From Carallia brachiata (lineage: Eukaryota > Streptophyta > Magnoliopsida > Malpighiales > Rhizophoraceae), in NCBI GenBank assembly GCA_021464245.1, contig JADCRB010000064.1, positions 2,735,044-2,799,043 on the forward strand: a DNA stretch of 64,000 nt, in the 5' to 3' direction. The notes beneath the pieces are model-generated. The model was given only the letters and a program-made list of their open reading frames with translations. It was not told where the DNA came from and did not search any database. Shown here piece after piece: positions 12,427-22,827 of this stretch. Position 1 is the first letter of the stretch. The number at the start of each line of letters is the position of its first letter. A program made the translations under genes and the position numbers.

Positions 12427-14456
12427 ATGGAGAATAAGGAGGAAAAAACTACAGCAACAGATGAGAATATCCCCCATTATAGGGGAGTTAAAGCCATGCC
12501 ATTTATCATTGGTAGAGTATCATTACATACATATATCAATACTTATAGAAAGCTTGCTATAAATGATTGGTACCTATGTTCTTATTTCTCTGCGAGCATG
12601 TGAATTGCAGGAAATGAGACCTTTGAGAAGTTGGGGACCATTGGCACTCTATCAAACATGGTGGTGTATCTCACTACAGTCTTTAACTTGAAGAGCATCA
12701 CAGCCACCACTCTAATTAATGTCTTCAATGGTACCTCAAACATGGCACCATTGGTGGGTGCTTTCCTGTCAGATACATATTTTGGACGTTACAAGACATT
12801 AGTCTTTGCTTCCATCAGCTCTCTTTTGGTAATTTTTCTTGAACTGTCAATGGATTTTCGTTTTCTTTTGTTGGGTGTATATGTATTTGATTGACAAGCC
12901 TTTTTCCTTACCAAGGGGATGACAATACTAACAGTCACCGCGGCAATCTCGAAATTGCACCCCCCAAAATGTGCACCTGGTGGAAGTGCGTGTGCTGGAC
13001 CTGAAACTTGGCAGTTAGCAATTTTGTTAAGTGGGTTCGGTTTTCTAGTCATCGGAGCCGGAGGCATCCGGCCTTGCAACCTTGCCTTTGGAGCTGACCA
13101 GTTCAATCCGGCCACCGAATCCGGCAAGCGGGGTATCAATGGTTTCTTCAATTGGTATTACTTTACCTTTACGTTTGCCATGATGGTATCAGTAAGCTTC
13201 ATCGTCTATGTGCAATCAAATGTGAGCTGGGCTATTGGTTTGGCCATTCCGGCATGTTTAATGTTCTTGTCTTGTGCTGTTTTCTTCATGGGTTCTAATC
13301 TTTATGTTAAAGTGAAACCTGAGGGCAGCCCTATAACCAGAGTGGCTCAGGTACTAATGGCTGCAACTAAGAAGAGAAGGCTAATTTTGCCTGACAGTCC
13401 AGCTGTTCAACTTTTCAATCACCTGCAAACCAATTCTATCAATTCCAGGCTTCCCTACACAGATCAATTCCGGTAAAGAGTAAATCTATCTCTCTGTTTC
13501 CTCTCAAACAGGTACTAATTGGTAGTCCCATTGATCACAACCGAATTGCAAACAGGTTTCTTGACAAGTCCGCAATTCTAACTAGCCAAGACAAAATCAA
13601 CTCCGATGGTTCAGCTGAAGATGTATGGAAACTTTGCAGCATGCAACAAGTGGAAGAAGTAAAATGTGTACTGAGAGTGATCCCAGTATGGGCATCAGCC
13701 AGTCTCTACTTTATTGCAATAATTCAACAACAAACTTATGCTATTCTGCAAGCACTTCAATTGGATAGAAGACTTGGAACTGGTGGCTTTGAGATGCCTG
13801 CTGCATCATTTGTAATCTTTGCTATGCTTAGCCTTACCCTGTGGATACCTATCTATGACCGGATTCTGGTTCCTGCTCTTCGAAAGCTCACTGGAAAAGA
13901 AGGTGGAATAACACTTCTGCAAAGAATGGGAGTTGGGCTCGTTCTCTCAATCCTTACAATGCTTGTTGCTGCTTTGGTCGAATCGCGGCGAAAGCATGTG
14001 GCTCTTACAAGGCCTACAATAGGAATCTCACCAAAAGGAGGGGCTATAGCAGCCATGTCTGCCTTATGGCTGATCCCTCAACAACTGCTTGCAGGACTAA
14101 CTGAGGCTTTCAATTCCATTGGCCAGATTGAGTTTTACTACAAGCAATTCCCTGAAAACATGAGAAGCGTTGCTGGTTCTTTCTTGTTTTTGGGGTTAGC
14201 AGCATCAAGCTACATAAGTAGTTTTCTTATTTCAATAGTGCACCATATGACAGAAAAGTCCCCGGGCGGAAATTGGTTATCTGAGGACCTAAACAAGGGG
14301 AAATTGGACTATTTCTATTACCTGATTGCTGCGCTGGGGGTTCTTAATCTTGGGTATTTCTTGGTTTGTGCGAATTGGTATCGATATAAAGTCAGTGAGA
14401 CAGGCACATTTGAGCTGAGCAATGAAGCAAAACAATCAGAGAAGCACTTTGTTTAA
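12427..14456 (+). CDS. NRT1/PTR family (NPF2-type) proton-coupled transporter, copy 2
   Basis: Paralogue of the gene at 2368-4543 with the same four-exon plan: 12427-12511, 12611-12828, 12916-13472 and 13556-14456, giving 586 aa. Exons 2 and 4 have the same lengths as in copy 1 (218 and 901 nt). The proton-coupling motif is E31-T-F-E-K35. Other landmarks are '[20 protein letters not shown]', '[19 protein letters not shown]', '[15 protein letters not shown]' and '[13 protein letters not shown]'. The region of '[13 protein letters not shown]' keeps the usual family form, whereas copy 1 reads 'SEGFCFVAFVEFF' there, so copy 2 looks the more conserved. The N terminus is shorter and lacks the KDEKASNSN duplication. 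Likely an NPF2.9-2.14-like carrier of nitrate or a specialised metabolite at a cell membrane. The start is the first ATG downstream of the TATA box and in frame. Confidence 0.93.
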
Positions 14457-15286
14457 CCTTATAGTCCTTATCCTGATGATTAGCCTGTAGGATGTTAGTA
14501 AGTAAGCATTCTCAATAAGTAAAGCCCCAGTTGTTACTTAGAATCCTCTATCATTTAGTTATTAGGATCATATGTGTAGGAACAAGCTAATGTATTCACA
14601 GAATTGTGAGGAAACATCTTTGGCTTATCAAACTTCAATGTGATGATGAAATTATCGTATGATAATAATAATATACAGATTGCCGAAGATGCCATGCATC
14701 TTTGGCTCATCAAACTTTGTTAATGTGATAATGACAATTATTGTATTGTATAATATACAAATTGCTGAAGATGACATGACAATTGGACTGGCTTTCAACT
14801 TCAATTCCACTGAATTTGAATATTCCTTTGAGCCCAATTATTGCATGTCGGGTAGCTCTGCGTTTGCAAGCCTTTGATTCCTAACTTGTTGCCAACAGTA
14901 CAAATTTAAACGAACATTAGGCATTGTTCATTGTTTTTGGTATGATGCAATGATCTTTAAATTAGATACGCCTATTTTCTCATCTTTTTTTTCTTTTTAA
15001 TTTTAAAAAAAATAGTGATTTAGTAACTTTATTCATGCAATAAACGGTTCTATAAAACTGGTCTAATATTGAGTCGAGATAACAAATATAAAAGACCTCT
15101 TAATGGCATTTAGTCTTTCTCCTTGAAGAGTCTGATTGAAAACTTCGTCAATAAAATATATATGGCCTCTTTGATTGCATCATAATCATGTGTGATTTTT
15201 ACACATTACAATCGCAATATGCCAGGTTTTTCGTGTTGAAAATGGTGGAATGAGTCAATCGTCGTCACGTTCTCTCCAAATGAGAA
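14457..15286. other. 3' flank of second NPF gene
   Basis: Non-coding. The stretch 14480-14880 recurs in altered form at about 16670-17925 and 18960-19775 (see the repeat entries). The word 'cgcctattttctcatc' near 14970 recurs near 15616 as 'gtgcctattttctcatc'. No gene seen. Confidence 0.55.
14640..14885. repeat. NPF 3'-flank repeat, copy R1
   Basis: Contains 'gaatattcctttgagcccaa' and 'ggtagctctgcgtttgcaag', both repeated at 17715-17775 and in altered form at 19520-19585. This copy is directly downstream of the second NPF gene and is uninterrupted, so it is probably closest to the source arrangement. Confidence 0.75.
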
Positions 15287-16423
15287 CATCTTTTGATCAC
15301 CTATCTTTTTCTCAAAGAAAAAAAATATTTTGTGTATCTAACATTTCCTATTTTTAAGTTTACCCACAGGCTACGGTATGTGCGTTTGGGCATATGCTTC
15401 CATGTGATTGGGACCTTCTTAAAGTGCCCTTCTGAACATGTTCTTTTGGGTGTTCAATAAGCATCATTACTTATTCTTTGAAGACCTTAATAATTATTGA
15501 TGTTTGTTTAATGATTCCACTGGAATGGGTGTGTGATTAGTTAAGAAGAAGGTAAGAGGAAGTCTGTAAAATGGATCCGAAATCTCGGGAAGAGGGACTT
15601 TAAATTAGAATGTGCCTATTTTCTCATCTATTTTTTTTCCCATCTAGACAGTTGACCCAAAAGCTTTCAACTTCATTTCATAAAAACTGCTTCGCATTGT
15701 ACTTGTCGTTGAGCTTCTTTCTTGATATGTGTTCCTCGTGTAGCATAAATGTTTATTGTTTTTGACCAAAATTTACAGAAATGACCTCTGGCTCTGGGCA
15801 CTTGGCTGCACACTGGATCAGATGCTTTTGGGAACTTCTGCTTTCAAAGATGCTAGTGAATGGCTCACATTTGAAAGAATTATAGCCCGTGAAATAAAAT
15901 TTCCTAATTATTTTTCAGAGGAAGCTAGAGATATAATTGATCGCTTACAGGTAAGCTAGATAAATTTTTGCACGTTAGAACTTCAGGCTTCGTGGCATTG
16001 TTCATTGTTTATTTTGTCGGCCCCTAATAGTTTGAAATTAACGATTTGGTTCTTAGTATCACTCGTTAACATAACTCATTAAAAAAAAAAACAGATCATT
16101 TATTTACAGGAAATGAACGCAATAAATCGGTCCACTAGATGGTGTTCCTGAAGCTTTTGGTCCAAAAAGGACTTTAGGCATGCTATCATCAACAACAAAC
16201 TGCTAAGTACTGTTTATTACGTTTATTTTTTGTAAATAGATTATTTCTTTTCTGCTTAGTATGTAATCAGGGATCAAAAGCACTGTAAGAAGTTCCCAAT
16301 CACATGGAAGCATATGCCCAACTGCACATACCGTGTGGCCTGTGGGTAAACTTAAAAATAGAAAATGTTAGATACACAAAAGATTTTTTTTTTTTAGAAA
16401 AAAAATTGGTCAGCAAAAGATCT
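15287..16423. mobile_element. Inverted-repeat unit carrying a PDK1-type exon (possible Pack-MULE)
   Basis: Two arms of about 135-150 bp face each other: left about 15287-15437, right about 16272-16423. The best-conserved core (15327-15427 against 16280-16384) shares, in inverse orientation, 'tttttaagtttacccacagg' and 'gggcatatgcttccatgtga', with only a handful of mismatches. The 0.85 kb between them contains a protein-kinase exon (15779-15950) and no transposase. Gene-capturing Mutator-like elements have this form. An exact flanking target duplication was not found, so a plain inverted duplication remains possible. Confidence 0.55.
15779..15950 (+). pseudogene. Orphan exon of a PDK1-type protein kinase
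   Basis: Translates to the C-lobe of a 3-phosphoinositide-dependent protein kinase 1 homologue: '[17 protein letters not shown]' (kinase subdomain IX), then '[14 protein letters not shown]' and '[16 protein letters not shown]'. It keeps a splice acceptor ('tttacag') and donor ('cag' then 'gtaagc'), so it looks like a genomic exon rather than a cDNA copy. The upstream catalytic exons and the PH domain are absent nearby. A 6-base tandem duplication (ctctgg twice) adds two residues in the conserved DLWALGC motif. Substitutions from the family consensus (for example D for Y before QML) suggest relaxed selection. It lies inside the inverted-repeat unit 15287-16423. Confidence 0.8.
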
Positions 16424-16669
16424 AAGCTAATAGTTAAAGAGTTTTACTAAAAACAGTTAAATTATTATAGTTGTATCTGTAATTGTTGTGTAGATTGAAG
16501 AATTGTATTAAAGAAAGTGTTGCGAATTGCATAAAACTATTTAATGCAACCCCGTTTCGTTTGAAACAATAGCAACAGTCCTGGGGAAATTAATTGCTTT
16601 GGAAGTCTTGAAGTATAGCGGGATCTTGCCAATGTGCCCCCATGTGCAGTTTTAGTTTTTAAGCTACGT

Positions 16670-17925
16670 TAGGGGTCTCATCAAAGTTTATTAATGCGAT
16701 CATGACAATTATTGTTTTTTTGTTAACATAAAAAAAATTTATTGCTGGTAGGCATTAGATTTGTAAATTGAAACAAAATTTTAAATTATTGGCGTCCTCA
16801 TTCAACTTTTTTTATAAGAAAGATCCATTACCGGAGTACTATTGAACCTGAAGCGAGCCTCCTAAATCTTATCATAGTGTTAACGAGTCTTGACTCCATA
16901 CGCTGCGCTCGTACTGAGTATCATCAATTATAAGGAGAGCGACAACACTGAAACTCAAATCCAAATTAACACTGAGGTCACACGTAAAATTACCACTAAA
17001 CTTTCATCTTTAGTGGCCAATTATTATTATATTATTTTTTTTAATGAAAGACAATCATTACATTAATATGAAATGATTTCGTATATAAGACCGATGCAAG
17101 AATATTGGAGAGACCTATACAAGGTAGGAGAAGTAATTGACCCAACTTACGTACAACTAACTAGGTCACAAAGACCACAAATTGAAATCTAACTAGACGA
17201 AACCTTCTGACTAAAGAGAAAATCAGAACCAAATTAAATCTATCTAACATTGAAGTCTCAGTCAAATCTAACTCGTTCAAACAAAACTATATACAACAAT
17301 ACAAACTGCACATCGATAGACTTACAATGAAAATCAATTGGATATATCCGATAACAATTTCTTTCCATACTAACCTACAAAAACACACAAACTAAATATA
17401 AAGATGATACAGCTTCAGTCCCAAAACCAACATCCATAACCAACAGTACATCCGATCCAAAAATGACCAAAGTGGCACAACTCAACAAAAACAGAGGCGA
17501 CAGTAGCGGATAGCGGCGGTGCTGCCACCAGCGGCTTCATAGTTGGAGACTGCGGCAGCGATGACTTCAAAGGCGGCACTGGGGTTGCCAACAACCTCGG
17601 CAGTATGCAGGATGACATTATTAGTGGTGGCCGGCAAGGCGACGTCATCATTGAAATCGACGGCGAAGATGACATGATAATTTGACTGACTTTCAATTTC
17701 AAATCCACGGAATTTGAATATTCCTTTGAGCCCAATTATTGCGCGTGGGGTAGCTCTGCGTTTGCAAGTCTTTGATTCCTAAAATGTCATCCCCAAACAC
17801 ACGAGCAACCCATTAATTGCATCATGTGCTTAATCGGATTGCCCAATGGGCTCAGCCTCCCGTCCCGGCATTTTAGACTCAGTGGCTGGCTTGCGGACTA
17901 AGAGTCTCCGGGCCAAACCATATGA
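16670..17925. repeat. NPF 3'-flank repeat, copy R2, interrupted
   Basis: The left part (about 16670-16716, 'gatcatgacaattattg') and right part (about 17660-17925, 'gaagatgacatgataatttg' onward) match adjacent bases in R1. The two parts are separated by about 0.94 kb of unrelated DNA. The right part continues into sequence shared with R3 (the 'cccattaatt...cggattgcccaatgg' region). Confidence 0.6.
16717..17659 (-). mobile_element. Possible retroposed insert within repeat R2
   Basis: This stretch splits R2. Read on the minus strand, the GC-richer end comes first (about 17650-17470, with GCC/GCG-rich triplets). A 3'-UTR-like tract follows and ends 'gtctttcattaaaaaaaata' near 17030-17050, suggesting a poly(A)-tailed LINE or gene 3' end. 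The remaining 16717-17030 is unassigned. No domain was recognised, so origin is uncertain. Confidence 0.3.
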
Positions 17926-17957
17926 AACTATTTTTTTGTCAGGGTCAATTTATATTA

Positions 17958-18435
17958 GAAAATTCTAACCTTCGGAAGCGGGTGGAGGGTTCAGGAAGCA
18001 AGTGGGGTTGTGTACTGCCCTCACAGCTGAGCTTTGGGCTGTTTACTTGGGTGTACAGTATGCTTGGCAAAATGGGAGTCTCTCATTTAGTGTTGGGTGG
18101 ACTTACAGTTGGTCTTGACCACTGTCAGGGGGCAAGTTCCAGCCTCCCATCGTCAATCCAATTTATTGAGAGCTTGTCAAGAGTGGGATGATCCAACGGC
18201 AGCATGTCTATTGGGAGGCAGATCGAGTGGCGGATTTCATAGTCAATTCTGCTCTACCCCCAGAGTGTGGAGAGTTGCAAACTTTGGCTGCCACTCTTTT
18301 GGGTTGTTCTCAGATTCTGTTGTATGATGTTTGCGAAATTGCTCTACCCCGTGCTATAGCTTTGTAGGTTGGGTCTTGGCCCTCCATTCGCACCAACCAA
18401 AAAAAAAAAAAAAGAAAGAAGAAAATTCTAACCTT
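17958..18435 (+). mobile_element. 5'-truncated LINE with target duplication
   Basis: A 448-bp insert (17973-18420) ends in a poly(A)-like tail at about 18399-18420. The 15-bp word 'gaaaattctaacctt' flanks it at 17958-17972 and 18421-18435. Frames inside translate to the C-terminal RNase H-like region of plant non-LTR retrotransposons: 'ALTAELWAVYLGVQYAWQNG' in one frame, 'DLQLVLTTVRGQVPASHRQS' in another, then 'ADRVADFIVNSALPPECGEL'. The frame changes show decay by small indels. The truncation, tail and long duplication are the signature of target-primed reverse transcription. It is inserted just after repeat R2. Confidence 0.88.
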
Positions 18436-18659
18436 TTTAGTATCATGTTACAACCTAAATCCAACGTTTTTCAAAACAATTCAATTCCAGGGGGTATTTT
18501 TTTTTTCTTAAATTTTTTTGGAGACTTGCCATTAAAAAAGAGCAAGTTACATACATCATGTACTTTTATTAGGTTAATCGGCTTTAATTGGGATTCGAAC
18601 TCATGACTTTCATATTAGAAACGATTTTAATATTAATTGAGTGATAACTAATTAATAAA

Positions 18660-18950
18660 TATATTAGAAAAGGAAAAAGAGTAGCATCTTGGAAAAACAA
18701 ATTAGGACATTCTTGGTTTTATTTTTTTCCTTAAGCTTGAAGGCAAGAACCATCTCATTTTTAGTGCTTTTTGTTTTTTAAAAAAAAGCCAATTAGATAC
18801 AATTAGGATAATTTTTGAATTTTTGAAAACATAAATTCCCACTAAACAAACCAAGCCCTTCTAACAAAATATAGCTGAAAAAACAAGAAGGTGAATTTAG
18901 TTTCTTTAGCAAATGTATTCTGTTATGTACCCTTTTACTTTATTTTTCAT
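18660..18950. repeat. Direct repeat D, copy 1
   Basis: Shares 'ttccttaagcttg', 'aggcaagaaccatctcattt', 'cataaattcccac' and 'accaagcccttctaacaaaa' in order with 20420-20715, with scattered substitutions and indels. Non-coding. Confidence 0.8.
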
Positions 18951-18959
18951 GGAAATATG

Positions 18960-19775
18960 GAATCATTTATTTTTTCTTCCTTTTCTTCGCTTATATAGAA
19001 TAGCTTGTCCTTCCTGATTAGTGAGTGAGCATTCTCATTCTCAATTCAGTTAGTGCACCTCGAAAAGGGTTATTTAGGATACTTTAATTTAGTGCTTGGG
19101 ATATGAACAAGCTAACGTATTCACAAAATTGCAAGGAAACATCATTGGGCCATCAAACTCTTATGTTCGTTTGACAATTCTTTATTATTATTATTTTTTT
19201 TTGTTTAAACAGGAGTAGTGTTAGTTGGACGAAAAAAAGAACGGTGAGAAATAAAAGAGAGTTTGAAATTTACTGCGAGTTTGTAATTTAAATGATATTA
19301 ACAATATATCAGTAAATGAGAGGTCGAGAATTCAAATTTTGATCTCCCCAATTGTTTCCTTTTCTCCCAACTAATTAGTTTAAATTTTAGAAAATTTAAA
19401 AAAAAAGAAAAAAAGAGTTCGAAATCCGGCGTCACTCGAACAAGCTCAGGTTGAATTTGAAAATTCTTATGCCGATTGCTGAAGGTTGGGTTGATTTTCA
19501 TTTTCAAATCCACTGATTTCGTATATTCCTTTGGGCTCAATTATGGTACGCAAGGTCAGTGTAGGTTTGCAAGTCCTCAATTGCTAAAAGCCCAAATTGG
19601 TAACTCAAGCAACCCATCAATAGCAAGGCCACATGGCCGGTGTAATTCCACTAGGATGGTGGGACGCTACCAAAATGAACCATATGCTTGGTCCGATTGC
19701 TCAATGGCCTTAGCCACCCGTACTGACATTTCGGTACAGTGGCTGCTTGAAGACTAAGAGGCTCAGGTCCAAAAA
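18960..19775. repeat. NPF 3'-flank repeat, copy R3
   Basis: Matches the 3' flank of the second NPF gene. 'gaacaagctaacgtattcac' parallels 'gaacaagctaatgtattcac' near 14581, followed by 'aggaaacatc' and the 'tattcctttg' block. Its right part parallels R2 through 17780-17925. AT-rich indels separate the matching blocks. Confidence 0.65.
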
Positions 19776-20419
19776 ATTCACCTTCCTGTGATTTTATCTG
19801 GGCCAAAATAGTATTACACCCTTTTGTAACGATTATTTTACTAGTTAGAGTTTTAGATTTTTATTTTAGATATTTTAAATTTAAATTTAAAAAATGAAGA
19901 GTGAGATTTATAAGAGAAAAGAGTTATCTCATTATTTAATTTACGATCCAATGAGTCTCTAATGAATGAAAAAAACATTATGCTTTTCTTTGAGAGAGGT
20001 TTTGCTTTGTCCGCGGAGAACATCCGATAAAATTGGAGCGTGGTTTTCCTTCGTTTGAATTTCCCAGGTGCGTAAATTAAATTAACAAAAAACGTGTTTC
20101 TCTGGAAAAAAAAAAAGAAAGAAAGTCAACAGGAGAAATGTTTACATTGACCGTCTATGAATATGAATATAATGCCCAAGTCACTTCGTTTGACCTGTTC
20201 TTCGGTCAATTATGAGACACACCTTTCATATAACAAGAAGTTTTTTTGACATACCATTCTTCCTAGAAAACATGTTTGATTTTTTTTTAATTAATTCTAA
20301 TTGAAATTCAAATATAAAAGTTTCAGTATTAAAAAAATTTCAATACTAATTAAAATATAGTTCATTCGTTTTCATATCTGTGTTATTGGAAATATCAAGG
20401 CATATGAATAGCGTCCTTA

Positions 20420-20715
20420 TTAAGAAATGAAAAGAAAAAAAGTGTAGCTTTGTTGGAAAAACGAATCGGAACATTATTACATTTATTTTTATTTTTCTTT
20501 TTCCTTAAGCTTGTAGGCAAGAACCATCTCATTTTCAATGATTTTTTTTGGGAAAAAAATATATTAGGCTAATTTTGAATTTTCATTTGGCATAAATTCC
20601 CACAAAATAAACCAAGCCCTTCTAACAAAATTCAGCCAAAAGAATCAAGAAGGTGAGTTCAATTTCCTCAACAAATCTATTCCATTACGCACCCTTTGTT
20701 TTTCTCTCTCTTTTT
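20420..20715. repeat. Direct repeat D, copy 2
   Basis: Second copy of the segment at 18660-18950, about 1.76 kb downstream in the same orientation. The long shared words are listed under copy 1. Confidence 0.8.
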
Positions 20716-20968
20716 TTTTACATTTTTTTTTCATTCTGTTTATTTAATATGAGCACAGTTTTGTAGTTAGAGATTTTAGCCTAAAAAATATTTATAATGT
20801 AATAAACTTATAAAATTCAGAAACAATATTTATATTTTACATAATAAAAAATAAAATAATTTAACTTTTATTACATAAAATATAAATATTTTTACTTAAA
20901 ATTAAAAATTTGTACGCAAGAAACATTTTCTTGGCCCAAAAAAATATCGGACTCCGGTTTTTGCCGAC

Positions 20969-20976
20969 TATATATA
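20969..20976 (+). promoter_or_regulatory. TATA box of thioredoxin gene
   Basis: 'tatatata' in the context 'gccgactatatatagagagc', about 100 bases before the ATG at 21072. A (GA)n tract (21022-21050) lies between them in the predicted 5' UTR. Confidence 0.65.
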
Positions 20977-21018
20977 GAGAGCACATGAAATAGAAAAGAC
21001 CAACGCCACGCCACCAAG

Positions 21019-21021
<3 letters not shown>

Positions 21022-21050
<29 letters not shown>
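21022..21050. repeat. (GA)n microsatellite in 5' UTR
   Basis: About 14 GA units between the TATA box and the thioredoxin start codon. GA tracts are common in plant 5' UTRs. Confidence 0.9.
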
Positions 21051-21053
<3 letters not shown>

Positions 21054-21071
21054 CGACAGGAAAGAAGGGAA

Positions 21072-21231
21072 ATGGGATCTGTACTGTCTTCCTTTTTGGG
21101 AGGCGGAGCCCCCGCCTACGCCGGAGAATATTCGTCCTCCGAGGACCACTCCGGCATCACTGCCTTCCACTCCTCCGCCCGTTGGCAGCTCCATTTCAAC
21201 TCTGCCAAACAGTCCCCACAACTGGTACCTC

Positions 21232-21291
<60 letters not shown>

Positions 21292-21558
21292 AATAAAGTT
21301 TTGTGTTTGAATTGGGATTTGAACTGATCACTTGAATTAGGGGCTCTTTTCTTTTCTTTTCTTTTTTTTTTAATGGGTTTTTTTCTTTGCTTTGTTTGGA
21401 GGGAAGATGGTGATAGACTTCACGGCGGCCTGGTGCGGGCCCTGCAGGTTCATGGAACCAGCCCTCCACGCCATGGCCGCAAGGTTCACCGACGTCCAAT
21501 TCGTCCAGATCGACGTCGATCAATTGCCTGTAAGCCTTTTCTTTTCCTTCTCTCAATT

Positions 21559-21590
<32 letters not shown>

Positions 21591-22326
21591 AATTTCAATC
21601 CAATTTGAATTTCGTATGCTCTGATCTCACCTTATAAAAGTTCATTTCTTTATGGGAAATTCAAGTTCTTGACAAGAATGTCTCCAACTTTATATCCAAT
21701 TATTATTCAATTTGATTTTTATATACTCTGTCCGATCCCACCTTAACAAGAACCTAGGAAATAGTTGTAGATAGACATACGAATGAGTTTAGCCTTTAAA
21801 AAAGTAATAAAAAATTTATTTTTTTAAAATTAAACTCTAAACGTACTGAATTGACTCTAAATTTACTAAAAATTATCTTAAACTTTGATTTTTTTTTTTC
21901 AAAATTTTTTTTTGTTGAAAAAATTTCTACTACTTATGACTACTCTATGTCTATTTCCTATATCCTTCTAGTTTTTCCTAAGAAGATAGTCCATAAAGAA
22001 AATGACTTTCTTGTAATCTGGCTAACTGAGTGAGTTAGTCACCATAGGTGTTTCGCATTACGCGGGATTGATGAATCTGCGCTTATTTCTTTCATTTGTT
22101 TTTTCTTTTTTTGGATGGATTATGGTGACTGCTTCCGCGTGCATGCATACGTGCAATTGCCTATTGGTAGGATGTGGCAAGGGATTTTGGAGTGCAGGCA
22201 ATGCCAACATTTGTGTTGGTGAAAGGAGGGAAGGAAGTTGGGAGGGTGATTGGAACCAGGAAGGATGAGCTTGTGAGGAAGATTGAGAAGAACAAGGCTG
22301 TTGAAGCTGATAGTGCTTCTACTTGA
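21072..22326 (+). CDS. TRXH2: Thioredoxin h2-type protein
   Basis: A small thiol-disulfide oxidoreductase that reduces target protein disulfides using electrons from NADPH-thioredoxin reductase. Three exons, 21072-21224, 21407-21529 and 22171-22326, all phase 0 with GT..AG introns, encode 143 aa. The active site W60-C-G-P-C64 is complete, the cis-proline is P104 in 'QAMPTFV', and the fold-typical 'IDVDQLP' follows the active site. The N-terminal extension of about 45 residues with 'SSARWQLHFN' is typical of the h2 subgroup. Gly2 in 'MGSVLSS' fits an N-myristoylation signal, so membrane attachment is likely (known in relatives, inferred here). Intron 1 contains long (CT)n and (TA)n tracts and intron 2 another (CT)n. 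The gene is the only intact locus between the repeat-rich region and the H+-ATPase cluster. Confidence 0.93.
21232..21287. repeat. Compound (CT)n-(TA)n microsatellite in thioredoxin intron 1
   Basis: About 11 CT units (21232-21254) run directly into about 16 TA units (21255-21287), starting seven bases after the splice donor. Confidence 0.95.
21560..21585. repeat. (CT)n microsatellite in thioredoxin intron 2
   Basis: About 13 CT units, 30 bases after the exon 2 donor. Confidence 0.9.
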
Positions 22327-22827
22327 TATTTCAATATTTCTATTTTCCTGTGTTCCTGATCTGCACAAGAAAAAAGAAGTTGGCAGGCAACATTCATTTA
22401 TATACAATCTTGTGCTGTAACCTTTTAAGAAACTGATGATGACGATTGTGTAAGTCTTTATTTCATCATTATTGGACCTTAAAGATAATTGTTGGAAGAG
22501 CGATATTGTCCCCCACCCGCTTGCATGCAATGTATGATAGGGATCATTTGGTTTGTCTAGCCATGTATTCATTTCTTTACCTGCATTCAACTCAGGACTG
22601 CAAGTGCCATCAAATGTAGCAGGCTAGTGGTTCACAGATGCCTGTCATTCCAATTTCCAAGTAAACTTGAATCATGTTGAGGGTCATCATTGAAAGTTTT
22701 GGCAGAGACTTTCATCTGTGTTTTCAGCTTGTTGCCTTCCTGATGCCTAAATATGAAAAGGTGTCAAAAATGAGGGCAAAGCTAGAAGAAAATCTAGAAA
22801 ACACGAGTTATAGGCAAAACAGATGAG
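22327..22827. other. 3' flank of thioredoxin gene
   Basis: Non-coding. Probably holds the thioredoxin 3' UTR (the first 150-250 bases) and then the edge of the H+-ATPase pseudogene cluster. A long open frame antisense to thioredoxin exon 3 shows no domain and is not called. Confidence 0.5.

Larger units (their letters stand above)
18436..20968. other. Repeat-rich intergenic region upstream of the thioredoxin gene
   Basis: No gene. It consists largely of a direct repeat pair (18660-18950 with 20420-20715), NPF 3'-flank copy R3 (18960-19775) and AT-rich filler. The last 300 bases carry the thioredoxin promoter. Confidence 0.6.

Noticed and set aside
17415..17735. 106-codon minus-strand frame with Pro/Ala/Ser-rich translation
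   Set aside because: It spans the boundary between repeat R2 and the insert, so any single protein reading is artificial.
22120..22590. 156-codon minus-strand open frame overlapping thioredoxin exon 3
   Set aside because: It is antisense to a well-supported exon, has no recognisable domain, and covers the thioredoxin 3' end.
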